Below, piece by piece: positions 41,601 through 50,048 of a stretch of DNA of 64,000 nt. The position numbers and the translations under genes were made by a program. This stretch comes from Brevundimonas alba (lineage in GTDB: Bacteria > Pseudomonadota > Alphaproteobacteria > Caulobacterales > Caulobacteraceae): contig NZ_JAATJM010000001.1 in the NCBI RefSeq assembly GCF_011927945.1, positions 62,001 through 126,000 of the forward strand. Reading direction: 5' to 3'. Position 1 is the first letter of the stretch, and each line of letters begins with the position of its first letter. The notes beneath the pieces are model-generated. The model had not been told where the DNA came from and did no database searches. It worked only from the letters and a program-made list of their open reading frames with translations.

Positions 41601-44600
41601 GTCGCTGCCGGTTCCACCCCTGAGCAAGTCGTCGCCGCCATTGCCGGAAAGCGTGTCGTCGAGGGCTCCGCCGGTCAGGTCGTCATTGCCCGCGCCCGAC
41701 TGGAAGCTGATGCGCTCAATGCCCCGGATGGTCGTGGCGCCGAGGATCTGGTCGATGGAGGGGTTGGAGAGATTGAGGACCAGCGCGTTGACCGCCTCGG
41801 TCATGCGGATGTCCGCGACATCGATGCCGGCGCCGCCGTCGATCAGGATGTCCACGCCGTCGTTCGAGACGATCGAGTCGTCGCCGTCGCCGCCGCTCAG
41901 GCTGTCCGCGCCGTTGTCGCCGTTGATAATGTCCGATCCGCCGCCGCCGAACAGAACGTCCGCGCCGGAAGCACCGTTCATGGAATCGTTCAGGGCGCCG
42001 CCGGTGATCGTGTCGACAGCCTGTCCCCCGATGTACTGGCTCAGCCGCTCGATGCCGACGACGGTGGTCCCGTTGGCGATCTGACTGGCCGCTGGATTGG
42101 CCAGGCTGAGGGTGATGTTCCCGATCGCCTGACTCCAGTTCAGGCTGACGGAGTCGATGCCCGCGCCGCCGTCGATCAGGCTGTCGGCGCCCTCGGTAAT
42201 CAGCGAATAGATGAAGTCGTCGCCGTCGCCGCCGGACATGGAGTCCACGCCCGCACCACCATCCAGCACATCCGCGTCGGCGCCGCCGTTCATGACATCG
42301 GCGCCCGCTTCGCCGACCATGCTGTCCGCACCCGCGCCACCGTTCATGGTGTCACCATCGGCGCCGCCGTTCATGGAGTCCGCGCCGTCGTCGCCTGACA
42401 TGATGTCGGCGCCTTCGCCGCCCTGAAGGCTGTCGTTGCCCGTGCCGCCCGTCAGGGTGTCGTCGCCCAGACCGCCCAGCAGTGCGTCGATGCCCGCGCC
42501 GCCCGACAGGACGTCATTGCCCGCGAAGCCCTCGAGCCGATCATTGAGCGCGCCGCCCGTGACCGTATCCACGGCCGAGCCGCCGAGCCAGGTCAGGCGC
42601 TCGACGTTGCGCAGCTGGGTCCCGTCGAAGGTCTGGGTGGTGGCGGGGACAGCGATGGAAACCGTCATGCCGACCGTGCTGGTCTGGCGGTCGACGATGG
42701 CGTGATCGACGCCCGAGCCGCCGTCGATCAGGGTGTCCCGCAGGCCGTCGTCGTAGCTGATGCTGGTCAGCACGTCGTCGCCGTTGGCGCCGGACAGACT
42801 GTCCGAGCCGCGGCCGCCGTCGATGGCGTCGCCGTCGTCGCCACCGTCGATGGTGTCGTTGCCGCCGCCGCCCGCGATGGTGTCGGCCCCCGCGTCTCCG
42901 AACAGCTGGTCGACGCCCTCGCCGCCGTCCACGAAGTCTGCGCCCGCGCCGCCCCTCAGGACGTCATTGCCCGCCATGCCACGCAGTGCGTCGTTGAGCG
43001 CGCCGGCCGTGATCGTGTCGATCCCGGTCCCGCCTGTGTAGTCCAGCCGCTCGACGCTACGCAGGGTGGTGGAATCGAACACCTGGGTGACGGTCGGGTC
43101 GGCGATCGTCAGGGTGATGGCCGACGTCGTCGATGTCCGGTCGATCAGGGCGGTGTCGATCCCCGCGCCGCCGTCGATCAGGGTGTCGCGCGTGCCGTCG
43201 CCATTTTCACGGCTGTTCAGGGTGTCGTCGCCGTCCCCGCCGCTCAGGCTGTCCGCGCCTAGACCGCCGTCGAGCGTGTCCGAGCCGAGGCCGCCCGTCA
43301 GAATGTCGATACCTGCGCCGCCGTTGAGAATGTCCGACCCCGCCGCGCCGTCCAGCACGTCGTTGCCCGCGGCGCCGCTGACCACGTCGTCGCGCGAGGT
43401 GGCTGTGATGGTGTCGACGCCCGAGCCGCCGACGTACTCGACCCGCTCTATGTTGGAGACGGTGGTGCCGTCAGACGTCGAGGAGACGGCGCCGAAGTCG
43501 AACGTCGCCGCCGCCGTGCCGCTGCTGCGGTCGATCACGGCGAAGTCCACGCCCGCGCCGCCGTCGATCACCGAATCGAGCGTGCCGTCGCCGGCGTTCC
43601 GGCTGTAGAGATTGTCGTCGCCGTCGCCGCCCGACAGACTGTCGACGCCCGCGCCGCCCTCGAGCGCATCGGCGCCCGCGCCGCCGGCCAGCAGGTCGGC
43701 GCCGCCGCCGCCGCTGAGGGTGTCGTCGCCCTCGTCGCCGGTCAGGCTGTCGGCGCCCTCGCCGCCCTGCAGGCTGTCGACGCCCGCCCCGCCGGCGAGG
43801 ACGTCGTCGCCCGCGCCGCCCGAGAGAGAATCCGCCCCTGCTCCGCCCGCCAGCACGTCGGCGCCGTCGTTGCCCGCCAGGGTGTCGGCCAAGGCTCCGC
43901 CGGTTATGATGTCCGCGCCCGAGCCGCCGCTGTAGGACATGCGCTCGACGCCGCGCACCGTCAGTCCGGCCGAGACCTGATCCACCGAGGGATCGGCCAG
44001 GCTGATGACCGCGCCGTCTGTATTGGTGCGGACGATGGTCGCGAAGTCGACGCCCGCGCCGCCCTCGACGACGGTGTCCAGTGCGTCGCTGGTGATGGTG
44101 TCGTCGCCCTCGCCGCCGCTGAGGCTGTCCGCGCCCGCGTCGCCCTGGATCGTGTCCGCACCCAGCCCGCCGTCGATCACATCGTCGCCGGCGCCGCCGG
44201 TCAGCACGTCGGTCCCGCTGCCGCCGGACAGGTGATCGTCGCCGTTCTCTCCGTTTACGGTGTCGTTGTCGACGCCGCCATCGAGGGTGTCGTTACCCTC
44301 ACCGCCCGACAGCTGATCCACGCCCGCGCCGCCAGTCAGGACATCCGCGCCGTTGTTGCCGAACAGACTGTCGTTGAACGCGCCGCCGGTGACCTGATCG
44401 TCGCCCGAGCCGCCCCGGTAGGTTATCAGTTCGACGCCCCGGACGATCGTGCCGCCGGCGTTCTGGTCCACCGCGGGATCTGCGATGCTGAAGACCACGC
44501 CCGTGGTCATGTTGCGCCGGTCGATGGTCGCGCTGTCCCGGCCCTCGCCGCCATCCAGGAGACTGTCGACGAGCGTCTCGTTGTCGCTGATCAGGGTGTC

Positions 44601-47600
44601 GTCGCCCGCGCCGCCCGAGAGGGAATCCACGCCCGTGCTGCCCTGCAACTGGTCGGCGCCCGCGCCGCCTTCCAGCACGTCGTCGCCCTGTCCGCCGTTT
44701 AGGAAGTCGACGCCGTCCCCCCCGCGCAGGATGTCGGCGTTGTTGCCGCCCTGCAGGTTGTCGTCGCCGGTCCCGCCTTCCAGCAGATCGTCGCCGTCAC
44801 CGCCGTTCAGGGTGTCGGCCGCGCCGCCGCCCCGGAGTACGTCCGTGCCCGCATTGCCCTGCAGGTTGTCGCTCAGGTCGCCGCCGGTGACTGTGTCGGT
44901 GCCCGACCCGCCCTGATAGGATTCCAGCTGCTCGATGCCGCTGACCGAGGTCGTGCCGAACTGGGTGGTGGCGGCCGGGTTGGAGATATCGAGCACCAGA
45001 TCCGTCGAGACGGCGCTGACGTTGATGGTCGCGCGGTCCACCCCCTCACCGCCCGAGGCGATCAGGTCCGCGGCGTCGAACACCAGCCGGTCGTCGCCGT
45101 CGCCGCCGGTCAGCGTGTCCGATCCCGCCTCGCCCTGCAGGTTGTCGGAGCCGGCGCCGCCGGTCAGCACATCGTCGGCGTCGCCGCCCGCGAGGACGTC
45201 GTTGGCCGCTCCGCCTGTGATCTGATCGACCCCGCCGCCGCCGCTGTAGTTGAGGGCTTCGATGTTGCGGACCACGAGGGGACCGGTGGACTGGTCGCCC
45301 GTCAGGGACAGGTTGATCGACATGCCCGTGGTCGCGGTGCGGCGATCCAGCGTCAGCTGGTCCGTTCCGTCGCCGCCATCCAGCAAGGTGTCCAGCGCAT
45401 CGCCATTCAGCCGGTCTGATCCAACTCCGCCTTCCAGCCGGTCAGAGCCCGCGCCGCCGGTCATGTCGTCCGCGCCGGCGCCGCCGCGAACGATGTCGTC
45501 GCCGGCCTCGCCCTGGAGATAATCGTCACCGTCGTCACCGTTCAGGGTGTCGGCGCCGTCGCCGCCGTACAGCAAGTCTGTGCCGCCGCCGCCCGACAGG
45601 ACGTCATTGCCCGCCGCGCCGAACAGCCGGTCCAGCGAAGCGCCGCCGGTGATGGTGTCGATGGCCGATCCGCCGCTGTAGGTCAGTTGCTCGATATTGC
45701 GGATGGTCAGGCCGTCCGCGACCTGCTGGACGGACGGATCGGCAATGCTGACGGTGATGTTGACCGTCGAAGACCGCCGGTCGATCTCGGCCGTGTCGAA
45801 ACCCAAACCGCCATCGACGAGGGTGTCCCTGCCGCTGTCGACGACCGTGCCAAGGTTCGGGTCTTCGTAGGTCTGGAGACTGACGATGACATCGTTGCCG
45901 TCGCCACCCGAGAGCGCGTCCGAGCCACGTCCGCCATCGATCTCGTCGTCGCCCGCGCCGCCGTTCAGCGCATCGTTGCCGAGGCCGCCGGTCAGGGTGT
46001 CGTCGCCCCCCATGCCATTCAGGGTGTCGTTGCCGGCGGCGCCGTCCAGCGTCTCGGAGCTGCTTCCCGCGGTGACGTTGTCCGCGCCCGAGCCACCGAT
46101 GTAGTCGATACGCTCGACGTTGCGCAGGGTCAGGCCATCGAACACCTGCTGCACCGAGGGGTCGGCGATGCTGAAGGTGATGTTGGCGCTGCTGCCCGTC
46201 CGGTCGATCCGGGCGTAGTCAAAGCCCGCGCCGCCATCGATCAGGCTGTCGCGCACCGTGTCCACGACGTTGGTGAAGGTGTCGAAGTCGAAGAAGCTGA
46301 CCAGGCTGGTCAGGGTGTCGTCGCCGTCCCCGCCGAACAGCTGATCGACGCCGAGACCACCTTCGAGACCATCGTCGCCGGCATCGCCGCGCAGGATGTC
46401 GTCTCCCGCGCCGCCCTGAACGTAGTCACCGCCGTCACCGCCATTTTCCGTATCGGCGCCGGCCCCGCCGTAGAGGCTGTCGCCATCCGCCCCACCGTTC
46501 AGGGTGTCTGCGCCATCGCCCCCTTGCAGGGAGTCCGCGCCGAGACCACCCGTCAGGAGGTCGTTTCCGGCATTGCCGACAAGGGTGTCGGCCAGGACGC
46601 CGCCCGTGATCGTGTCGACGCCGCTTCCGCCGCTGAAGTTGAGGCGTTCGATGCCCCGGACCGTCGTGGGACCGAACACGGTGGTCGCGGTATCCGCGAT
46701 GCTGAAGGTGTAGGCGGTCGTGAACGTGCTGACGTTGAGCGTCAGATAATCCGAGCCCACGCCCCCATCCAGCAGGGTGTCGACGCCGTCGGAGGTCATG
46801 AAGTCGTCGCCGTCGCCGCCGCTCAGGCTGTCCGCGCCCGCGTCGCCGTAGAGGTCGTCCGTCCCGCCGCCGCCTGCCAGCACATCCGCGCCCAGGCCGC
46901 CGCGAAGCGTGTCGTTCAGGGCGCCGCCCGTGATGGTGTCGACGCCCGAACCGCCGACGTAGCTCAGCCGTTCGATGCCGCGGATGACGATGCCATCGGC
47001 CGTCTGGCCGGCGCCCGGTTCGCCGATGTTGAGCGTGACCGCATTGACGCCCGTCTGCATGGACAGGTTCAGCAGATCGGTTCCCGCGCCCCCGTCGATG
47101 ATGCGGTCGCGGGTTCCGGCGCTGTCGATGCCGCCGTTGAGCGTGTCGTCGCCCTCGCCGCCCATCAGGATGTCGGCGCCGTTGGCGCCGGTGATGATGT
47201 CGTTTCCGTCCTGGCCGTCGATCGAGTCTGCGGCGGACGAACCGTTCAGATTGTCCGCTCCGCTGGTGCCGTTCACGATGCGCAGGGCCACGTCCAGCAT
47301 GGCGAAGGTGCCGTCACTGAAGGTCACCTGCTCGATGCCGACGACGCGGTTCGTCCCATCCGGGCTGCCGGGGCGCAGGTCGACGATGGTGACCACGCCC
47401 GCCTCGTCGGAGAAGGAGTAGTCGGCCCTCGCGCCTGTCAGAACCAGCCGGTCGTTTCCGAGGCCGCCGTCGATGTTGTCGTTGCCGGCCCCGTCCGTGA
47501 TGACGTCGTCCCCGGCAACTCCGAACAGAACGTCGTTGCCCGCACCGCCGGCCAGCACATCATTGCCATTGTTGCCATAGAGCTGGTCGTTCAGAGCGCC

Positions 47601-49784
47601 GCCGGTGAGGGTGTCGACGCCGGAGCCGCCGTAGAAATCCACCCGCTCCAGCCCGCGGACCACGGTGCCGTCGATGGTCTGGTCGGTCGTCAGGCCAAGG
47701 TTGAACGTCAGGCCAACCGTGCTGGTCGTCTTTTCGAGCAGCGCGTAGTCGATGCCCTCCCCGCCATCCACGACCGTGTCCCGCGTCGTGTCGCCGGCGT
47801 AGGTCCGGCTGTCGATCACATCATCGCCGGCGCCGCCGGAGAGGCTGTCCGCCCCTTCGCCACCGGTCACGACGTCGTTGCCGTCCCCCCCGTTCAGGAC
47901 GTCCGTACCGGCCCCGCCTTCGAGAACGTCGTTGCCGCCCATACCGGACAGCACGTCGTCGCCGCCGAGACCATAGAACCGGTCCAGCGATCCGCCGCCG
48001 GTGATCGAGTCCGCGCCCGTCCCGCCGTAATAGTCCGCCCGCTCCACGTTGCGGATGACCGTGCCGTCCGCTGTCCCGGCCTCGGCCAAGCCGAAGTTCA
48101 GCGTGACCCCAGCCGTGCCCAGCCGCCGGTCGATGACCGCATAGTCCAGCGAACCGGCCCCGCCGTCGATCAGGGTATCGTTCGCCGCGGCCGCATAGTT
48201 GAGGGAGTAGATCAGGTCGTCGCCGTCGCCACCGGATAGCGAGTCGCTGCCCTCGTCCGTATCGGCGCCGGTCGTGCCGTCGATGACGTCGTCGCCGGCG
48301 CCGCCGAGGATCACGTCGTTGCCGAAGCCGCCGTCGAGGACATCGTTTCCATCGCCGGCATCAAGGGTGTCAACACCGTCCCCGCCGACCATTCGGTCCG
48401 CGCCGAGACCTCCGGTCAGGGTGTCTGTGCCCAGTCCACCCGACAGCACGTCGTTGCCGTCGCCGCCGGTCAGGGTGTCGTTGCCGTCTTCGCCGAACAG
48501 ACGGTCGAGGCCGCCATTGCCTACCAGAACGTCGTTCCCGCCCCGGCCCTGCAGCTCGTCGTCCAGCGCGCCGCCGGTCAGCTGGTCCGCGCCCGATCCG
48601 GTCGCGATGAACATCCGGTCGATGCTGCGGAACGTCGTGCCGTCCGTCGTCTGGTCGGTCGTCAGCGTCAGGTTCAGCACGATGGCCGCCGTCGCCGCCG
48701 TCCGGTCGGCGACCAGATAGTCGTCCCCGGCCCCGCCGTCGACGAGGCTGTCCCGCGTCCCGTCGACCCCGGTCGAGGCATAGAGGCTGTCGTTCCCCTC
48801 GCCGCCCGAGAGGGTGTCAATTCCCTCATTTCCGGACAGAAGATCCGCGCCAGCGCCGCCGGTCAGAGTGTCCAGCCCGTCGCCGCCATAGAGGGAATCG
48901 TCGCCATCGCCCCCGGCGAGATTGTCGTTGCCCACGCCACCGTCGAGGATGTCCTTGCCGCCCGCGCCGGACAGAACGTCATTGCCCGCGAAGCCGGTGA
49001 TCTGGTCGTCGAGCGCGCCGCCGGTAACGGTGTCGACGAACGTCCCGCCGTAGTATTCGATCTGCTCGATGCCGCGCACGATCGTACCGTTCACGGTCTG
49101 GTCGATCAGCGGATTGGCGATGCTGAAATTGACCGGTCCCGTGGCCCAGGCCGCGCTGATGTAGGCGTAGTCGGTCCCGCTTCCGCCGTCGATCAGAACG
49201 TCCTTCTCGTTCTGCAACCCGGCGAAGGCGTAGCTGTAGATGCGGTCGTCCCCGTCGCCGCCCGACATGGTGTCGTTGCCGGTCCAGCCGGTCAGCCAGT
49301 CGTCGCCCGCGCCGCCGATCAGAACATCGTTGCCGCCGTTGCCGGTCAGCATGTCGTCCAGTGCGCCGCCGGTGACGTTGTCGACGCCCGAGGTGCCGTA
49401 GAAGGTGATCCGCTCGATGCTGCGCAGGATGGTCCCGTGCAGGTTCTGGTCGACCGAGGAGTCGGCGAAGCTGAGGGTTACGCCCGCCGCGCTGCCGCTG
49501 CGGTCGATGAACAGGAAGTCGCTGCCCTCGCCGCCGTCGATCAGGAAGTCGTAGCCGGCCGCGTCGCTCTCGACGTAGTTGGTGAAATAGTCGTCGCCGG
49601 CCCCACCGTAGAGGGTGTCGCGGCCGAGTCCGCCGATGATCGTGTCATCGCCGTCGCCGCCCTCGATCAGGTCGTCGCCACCGTAGCCGTAAAGGTTGTC
49701 GTCCCCGCCGAGGCCGGAGATGACGTCGGCTTCGTCGCCGCCTTCGAGATAGTCGCTGAACGACGATCCGATCCGCTCAACCAT
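37596..49784 (-). CDS. Giant RTX repeat protein, probable type I-secreted surface protein (4062 aa)
   Basis: Very large calcium-binding repeat protein. From its first residues it consists of RTX nonapeptides (GGxGxDxLxGG) interrupted about every 140 residues by a ~65-residue beta module: 'DGGAGxDxAxIDR', 'TxSIADPSVDQ', then 'RGIERLxYxGGSG'. The tail (last ~330 residues) matches that of the 1368-aa RTX protein and includes 'DDAFVLP', 'QPLVLPG' and 'DWMITLDPDG'. There is no signal peptide; export by a C-terminal signal through a type I transporter is expected, but no transporter genes are in the window. Likely roles are adhesion, S-layer-like coating or biofilm matrix. A GGGGTAAGCA precedes the ATG. 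One of the rare cysteines lies in 'DTCVEF' near the tail. Confidence 0.9.
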   Translation of the reverse strand: MVERIGSSFSDYLEGGDEADVISGLGGDDNLYGYGGDDLIEGGDGDDTIIGGLGRDTLYGGAGDDYFTNYVESDAAGYDFLIDGGEGSDFLFIDRSGSAAGVTLSFADSSVDQNLHGTILRSIERITFYGTSGVDNVTGGALDDMLTGNGGNDVLIGGAGDDWLTGWTGNDTMSGGDGDDRIYSYAFAGLQNEKDVLIDGGSGTDYAYISAAWATGPVNFSIANPLIDQTVNGTIVRGIEQIEYYGGTFVDTVTGGALDDQITGFAGNDVLSGAGGKDILDGGVGNDNLAGGDGDDSLYGGDGLDTLTGGAGADLLSGNEGIDTLSGGEGNDSLYASTGVDGTRDSLVDGGAGDDYLVADRTAATAAIVLNLTLTTDQTTDGTTFRSIDRMFIATGSGADQLTGGALDDELQGRGGNDVLVGNGGLDRLFGEDGNDTLTGGDGNDVLSGGLGTDTLTGGLGADRMVGGDGVDTLDAGDGNDVLDGGFGNDVILGGAGDDVIDGTTGADTDEGSDSLSGGDGDDLIYSLNYAAAANDTLIDGGAGSLDYAVIDRRLGTAGVTLNFGLAEAGTADGTVIRNVERADYYGGTGADSITGGGSLDRFYGLGGDDVLSGMGGNDVLEGGAGTDVLNGGDGNDVVTGGEGADSLSGGAGDDVIDSRTYAGDTTRDTVVDGGEGIDYALLEKTTSTVGLTFNLGLTTDQTIDGTVVRGLERVDFYGGSGVDTLTGGALNDQLYGNNGNDVLAGGAGNDVLFGVAGDDVITDGAGNDNIDGGLGNDRLVLTGARADYSFSDEAGVVTIVDLRPGSPDGTNRVVGIEQVTFSDGTFAMLDVALRIVNGTSGADNLNGSSAADSIDGQDGNDIITGANGADILMGGEGDDTLNGGIDSAGTRDRIIDGGAGTDLLNLSMQTGVNAVTLNIGEPGAGQTADGIVIRGIERLSYVGGSGVDTITGGALNDTLRGGLGADVLAGGGGTDDLYGDAGADSLSGGDGDDFMTSDGVDTLLDGGVGSDYLTLNVSTFTTAYTFSIADTATTVFGPTTVRGIERLNFSGGSGVDTITGGVLADTLVGNAGNDLLTGGLGADSLQGGDGADTLNGGADGDSLYGGAGADTENGGDGGDYVQGGAGDDILRGDAGDDGLEGGLGVDQLFGGDGDDTLTSLVSFFDFDTFTNVVDTVRDSLIDGGAGFDYARIDRTGSSANITFSIADPSVQQVFDGLTLRNVERIDYIGGSGADNVTAGSSSETLDGAAGNDTLNGMGGDDTLTGGLGNDALNGGAGDDEIDGGRGSDALSGGDGNDVIVSLQTYEDPNLGTVVDSGRDTLVDGGLGFDTAEIDRRSSTVNITVSIADPSVQQVADGLTIRNIEQLTYSGGSAIDTITGGASLDRLFGAAGNDVLSGGGGTDLLYGGDGADTLNGDDGDDYLQGEAGDDIVRGGAGADDMTGGAGSDRLEGGVGSDRLNGDALDTLLDGGDGTDQLTLDRRTATTGMSINLSLTGDQSTGPLVVRNIEALNYSGGGGVDQITGGAANDVLAGGDADDVLTGGAGSDNLQGEAGSDTLTGGDGDDRLVFDAADLIASGGEGVDRATINVSAVSTDLVLDISNPAATTQFGTTSVSGIEQLESYQGGSGTDTVTGGDLSDNLQGNAGTDVLRGGGAADTLNGGDGDDLLEGGTGDDNLQGGNNADILRGGDGVDFLNGGQGDDVLEGGAGADQLQGSTGVDSLSGGAGDDTLISDNETLVDSLLDGGEGRDSATIDRRNMTTGVVFSIADPAVDQNAGGTIVRGVELITYRGGSGDDQVTGGAFNDSLFGNNGADVLTGGAGVDQLSGGEGNDTLDGGVDNDTVNGENGDDHLSGGSGTDVLTGGAGDDVIDGGLGADTIQGDAGADSLSGGEGDDTITSDALDTVVEGGAGVDFATIVRTNTDGAVISLADPSVDQVSAGLTVRGVERMSYSGGSGADIITGGALADTLAGNDGADVLAGGAGADSLSGGAGDDVLAGGAGVDSLQGGEGADSLTGDEGDDTLSGGGGADLLAGGAGADALEGGAGVDSLSGGDGDDNLYSRNAGDGTLDSVIDGGAGVDFAVIDRSSGTAAATFDFGAVSSTSDGTTVSNIERVEYVGGSGVDTITATSRDDVVSGAAGNDVLDGAAGSDILNGGAGIDILTGGLGSDTLDGGLGADSLSGGDGDDTLNSRENGDGTRDTLIDGGAGIDTALIDRTSTTSAITLTIADPTVTQVFDSTTLRSVERLDYTGGTGIDTITAGALNDALRGMAGNDVLRGGAGADFVDGGEGVDQLFGDAGADTIAGGGGNDTIDGGDDGDAIDGGRGSDSLSGANGDDVLTSISYDDGLRDTLIDGGSGVDHAIVDRQTSTVGMTVSIAVPATTQTFDGTQLRNVERLTWLGGSAVDTVTGGALNDRLEGFAGNDVLSGGAGIDALLGGLGDDTLTGGTGNDSLQGGEGADIMSGDDGADSMNGGADGDTMNGGAGADSMVGEAGADVMNGGADADVLDGGAGVDSMSGGDGDDFIYSLITEGADSLIDGGAGIDSVSLNWSQAIGNITLSLANPAASQIANGTTVVGIERLSQYIGGQAVDTITGGALNDSMNGASGADVLFGGGGSDIINGDNGADSLSGGDGDDSIVSNDGVDILIDGGAGIDVADIRMTEAVNALVLNLSNPSIDQILGATTIRGIERISFQSGAGNDDLTGGALDDTLSGNGGDDLLRGGTGSDRLTGGSGVDSLMGEDGDDNLFADQGDLLIDGGAGIDFVNLNVSSAIANLTLDLSNPAVDQTVLGTVIRGIERITLFAGSGSDILTGGAFADQLTGNAGDDILNGAAGADTLNGGLGADQMSGGAGDDTLTADSSDLLVDGGAGLDTLVLTATAQSNILDLNSATAQFGSLTVRNIERLNYTGSNGGTDSVTGGAGDDIINGQAGDDVLRGGLGADSLRGGDQNDVLDGGDGNDVLQGENGDDTLAGGMGVDNLIGAAGRDTLDGGAGNDNLNGGTEDDRLAGGDGDDSLSGGTGNDFIDGGAGIDRIDITFTNFTAPVVFVFASDMTILSSEGLDTWVSIESAQVFGGSANDQLTGGGNDDRLFGQGGSDVLTGGAGADYLDGGAGADFLFGGDGDDTLNDMTGVNVLDGGAGIDLVTISLFGATSGLSFQLAEGTVLTTANGSTTLYSIERLTASGSDHADQFGGGAYSDSLTGGAGDDTLTGAGGDDSLFGSAGRDILDGGDGDDSLNADTDDLSVDGGAGVDTLQLTYGGSEGLNVAFEAGAAEQQIAGLTVRNVERLNLTGNTGNDVISGGALNDTLDGRGGDDLLAGGDGDDILRDTVSGVDSLQGGAGNDTLVLMHNAGAGPVSQGTLDGGAGDDLIQLNWTTTAIATVNTSSVMAGDGADTVQIGSMNAGTVDLGAGDDTLEFGAANTVSATITLGAGTDRIILGGSNTGVRTVTDFAAGQQGDIIDFSRLGLTGDPFADGRLALVQSGANVLVLVDGQTALILQNVNRSMLTSVNTGGYPHPYGIVATGSELGDLLLGGAGADNLSGLGGDDILRGGGGVDVLAGGAGIDTVDYSGAAAGMRAQLNSNASTNDGDGGTDTFSGIENLTGSAFNDTLIGDGNANVLRGGLGSDTLLGLVGNDVLWGGAGALNALQGGVGDDVYVLEAADSVIENAGEGTDTVDARIATYVLANNVENLIFGGSGNFTGTGNAAANIITGGIGDDVFRGRGGLDVLNGGAGIDTVDYTLAAAGAVIRLDLQRASNDGDGATDTFTSIENAIGSNFNDTIFGNAGDNVIQGGNGSDVILGLGGNDILYGGSGGAANQMQGGVGDDRYILDSFDTCVEFAGEGIDTVEARVGTYTLGANIENLIYTGPGKFVGSGNAMNNVLTGGALNDILRGGGGDDTIYGGLGTDEVQLRGVAANYTVTAEGSGWRIVDSVAGRDGSTYVESIEVLRFSNNTTRILTYGAPAALEPLGKFAEAPQTLPTMEDDAFVLPAIVDDQPLVLPGADASKFADDALVLPGIEPATPLFGNLEAHLAVNGDWMITLDPDGHLLGQPGWRESGWN
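39860..49570 (-). repeat. About 23 copies of a mixed RTX/beta module
   Basis: Within the giant gene, a segment running from 'DTLIDGGAGxD' through 'IERLxYxGGSGxDTITGGALND' recurs about 23 times with roughly 420-bp spacing, separated by 30-100 residues of nonapeptide RTX. The inserts are similar but not identical (variation in 'IADPxVxQ' and 'RxxERL'). This indicates older internal duplication than in the HAMP array. The count was made by eye on the translated protein. Confidence 0.85.
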
Positions 49785-50048
49785 TGCTTACCCCGTCCCG
49801 GTTCGCGGGCATTCGCTACACACGCAGGCACAAAGTTAGCGGGGTTTCAGGCGCTCGTGCAACGGGAAGAGCGACGTTCGACGACTTATCAAACCTGATC
49901 GTTACGAAATTCGCGCAGCGCACGAACAACGGTCGGAAGCAGCGCCATGAGATGCCGGCCGAACGCGTTGAAGTTGACGGAAGCCGGTCCGGGGCGTCTG
50001 TAGAAAATGCGCCGCTCCGTCGGCGATTCTGGCTGGCCAAACCGCTTC
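49785..50048. other. 264-bp divergent intergenic region
   Basis: It separates the minus-strand giant RTX gene from the plus-strand radical-SAM gene and must hold both promoters. The base composition is somewhat lower in GC around 49889-49925. No strong palindrome, known operator or RNA gene was recognised. Open frames crossing it show no family features. Confidence 0.6.

Noticed and set aside
39234..48239. Long plus-strand open frames (up to 850 codons) opposite the giant RTX gene
   Set aside because: They are Ala/Val/Asp-rich translations of the complement of Gly-Asp repeats, with no family motifs or ribosome binding sites; they mirror the periodic RTX code.
37596..49784. CRISPR array or DNA satellite
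   Set aside because: The repeats are imperfect, in frame and encode calcium-binding motifs; there is no spacer-repeat pattern and no cas gene.
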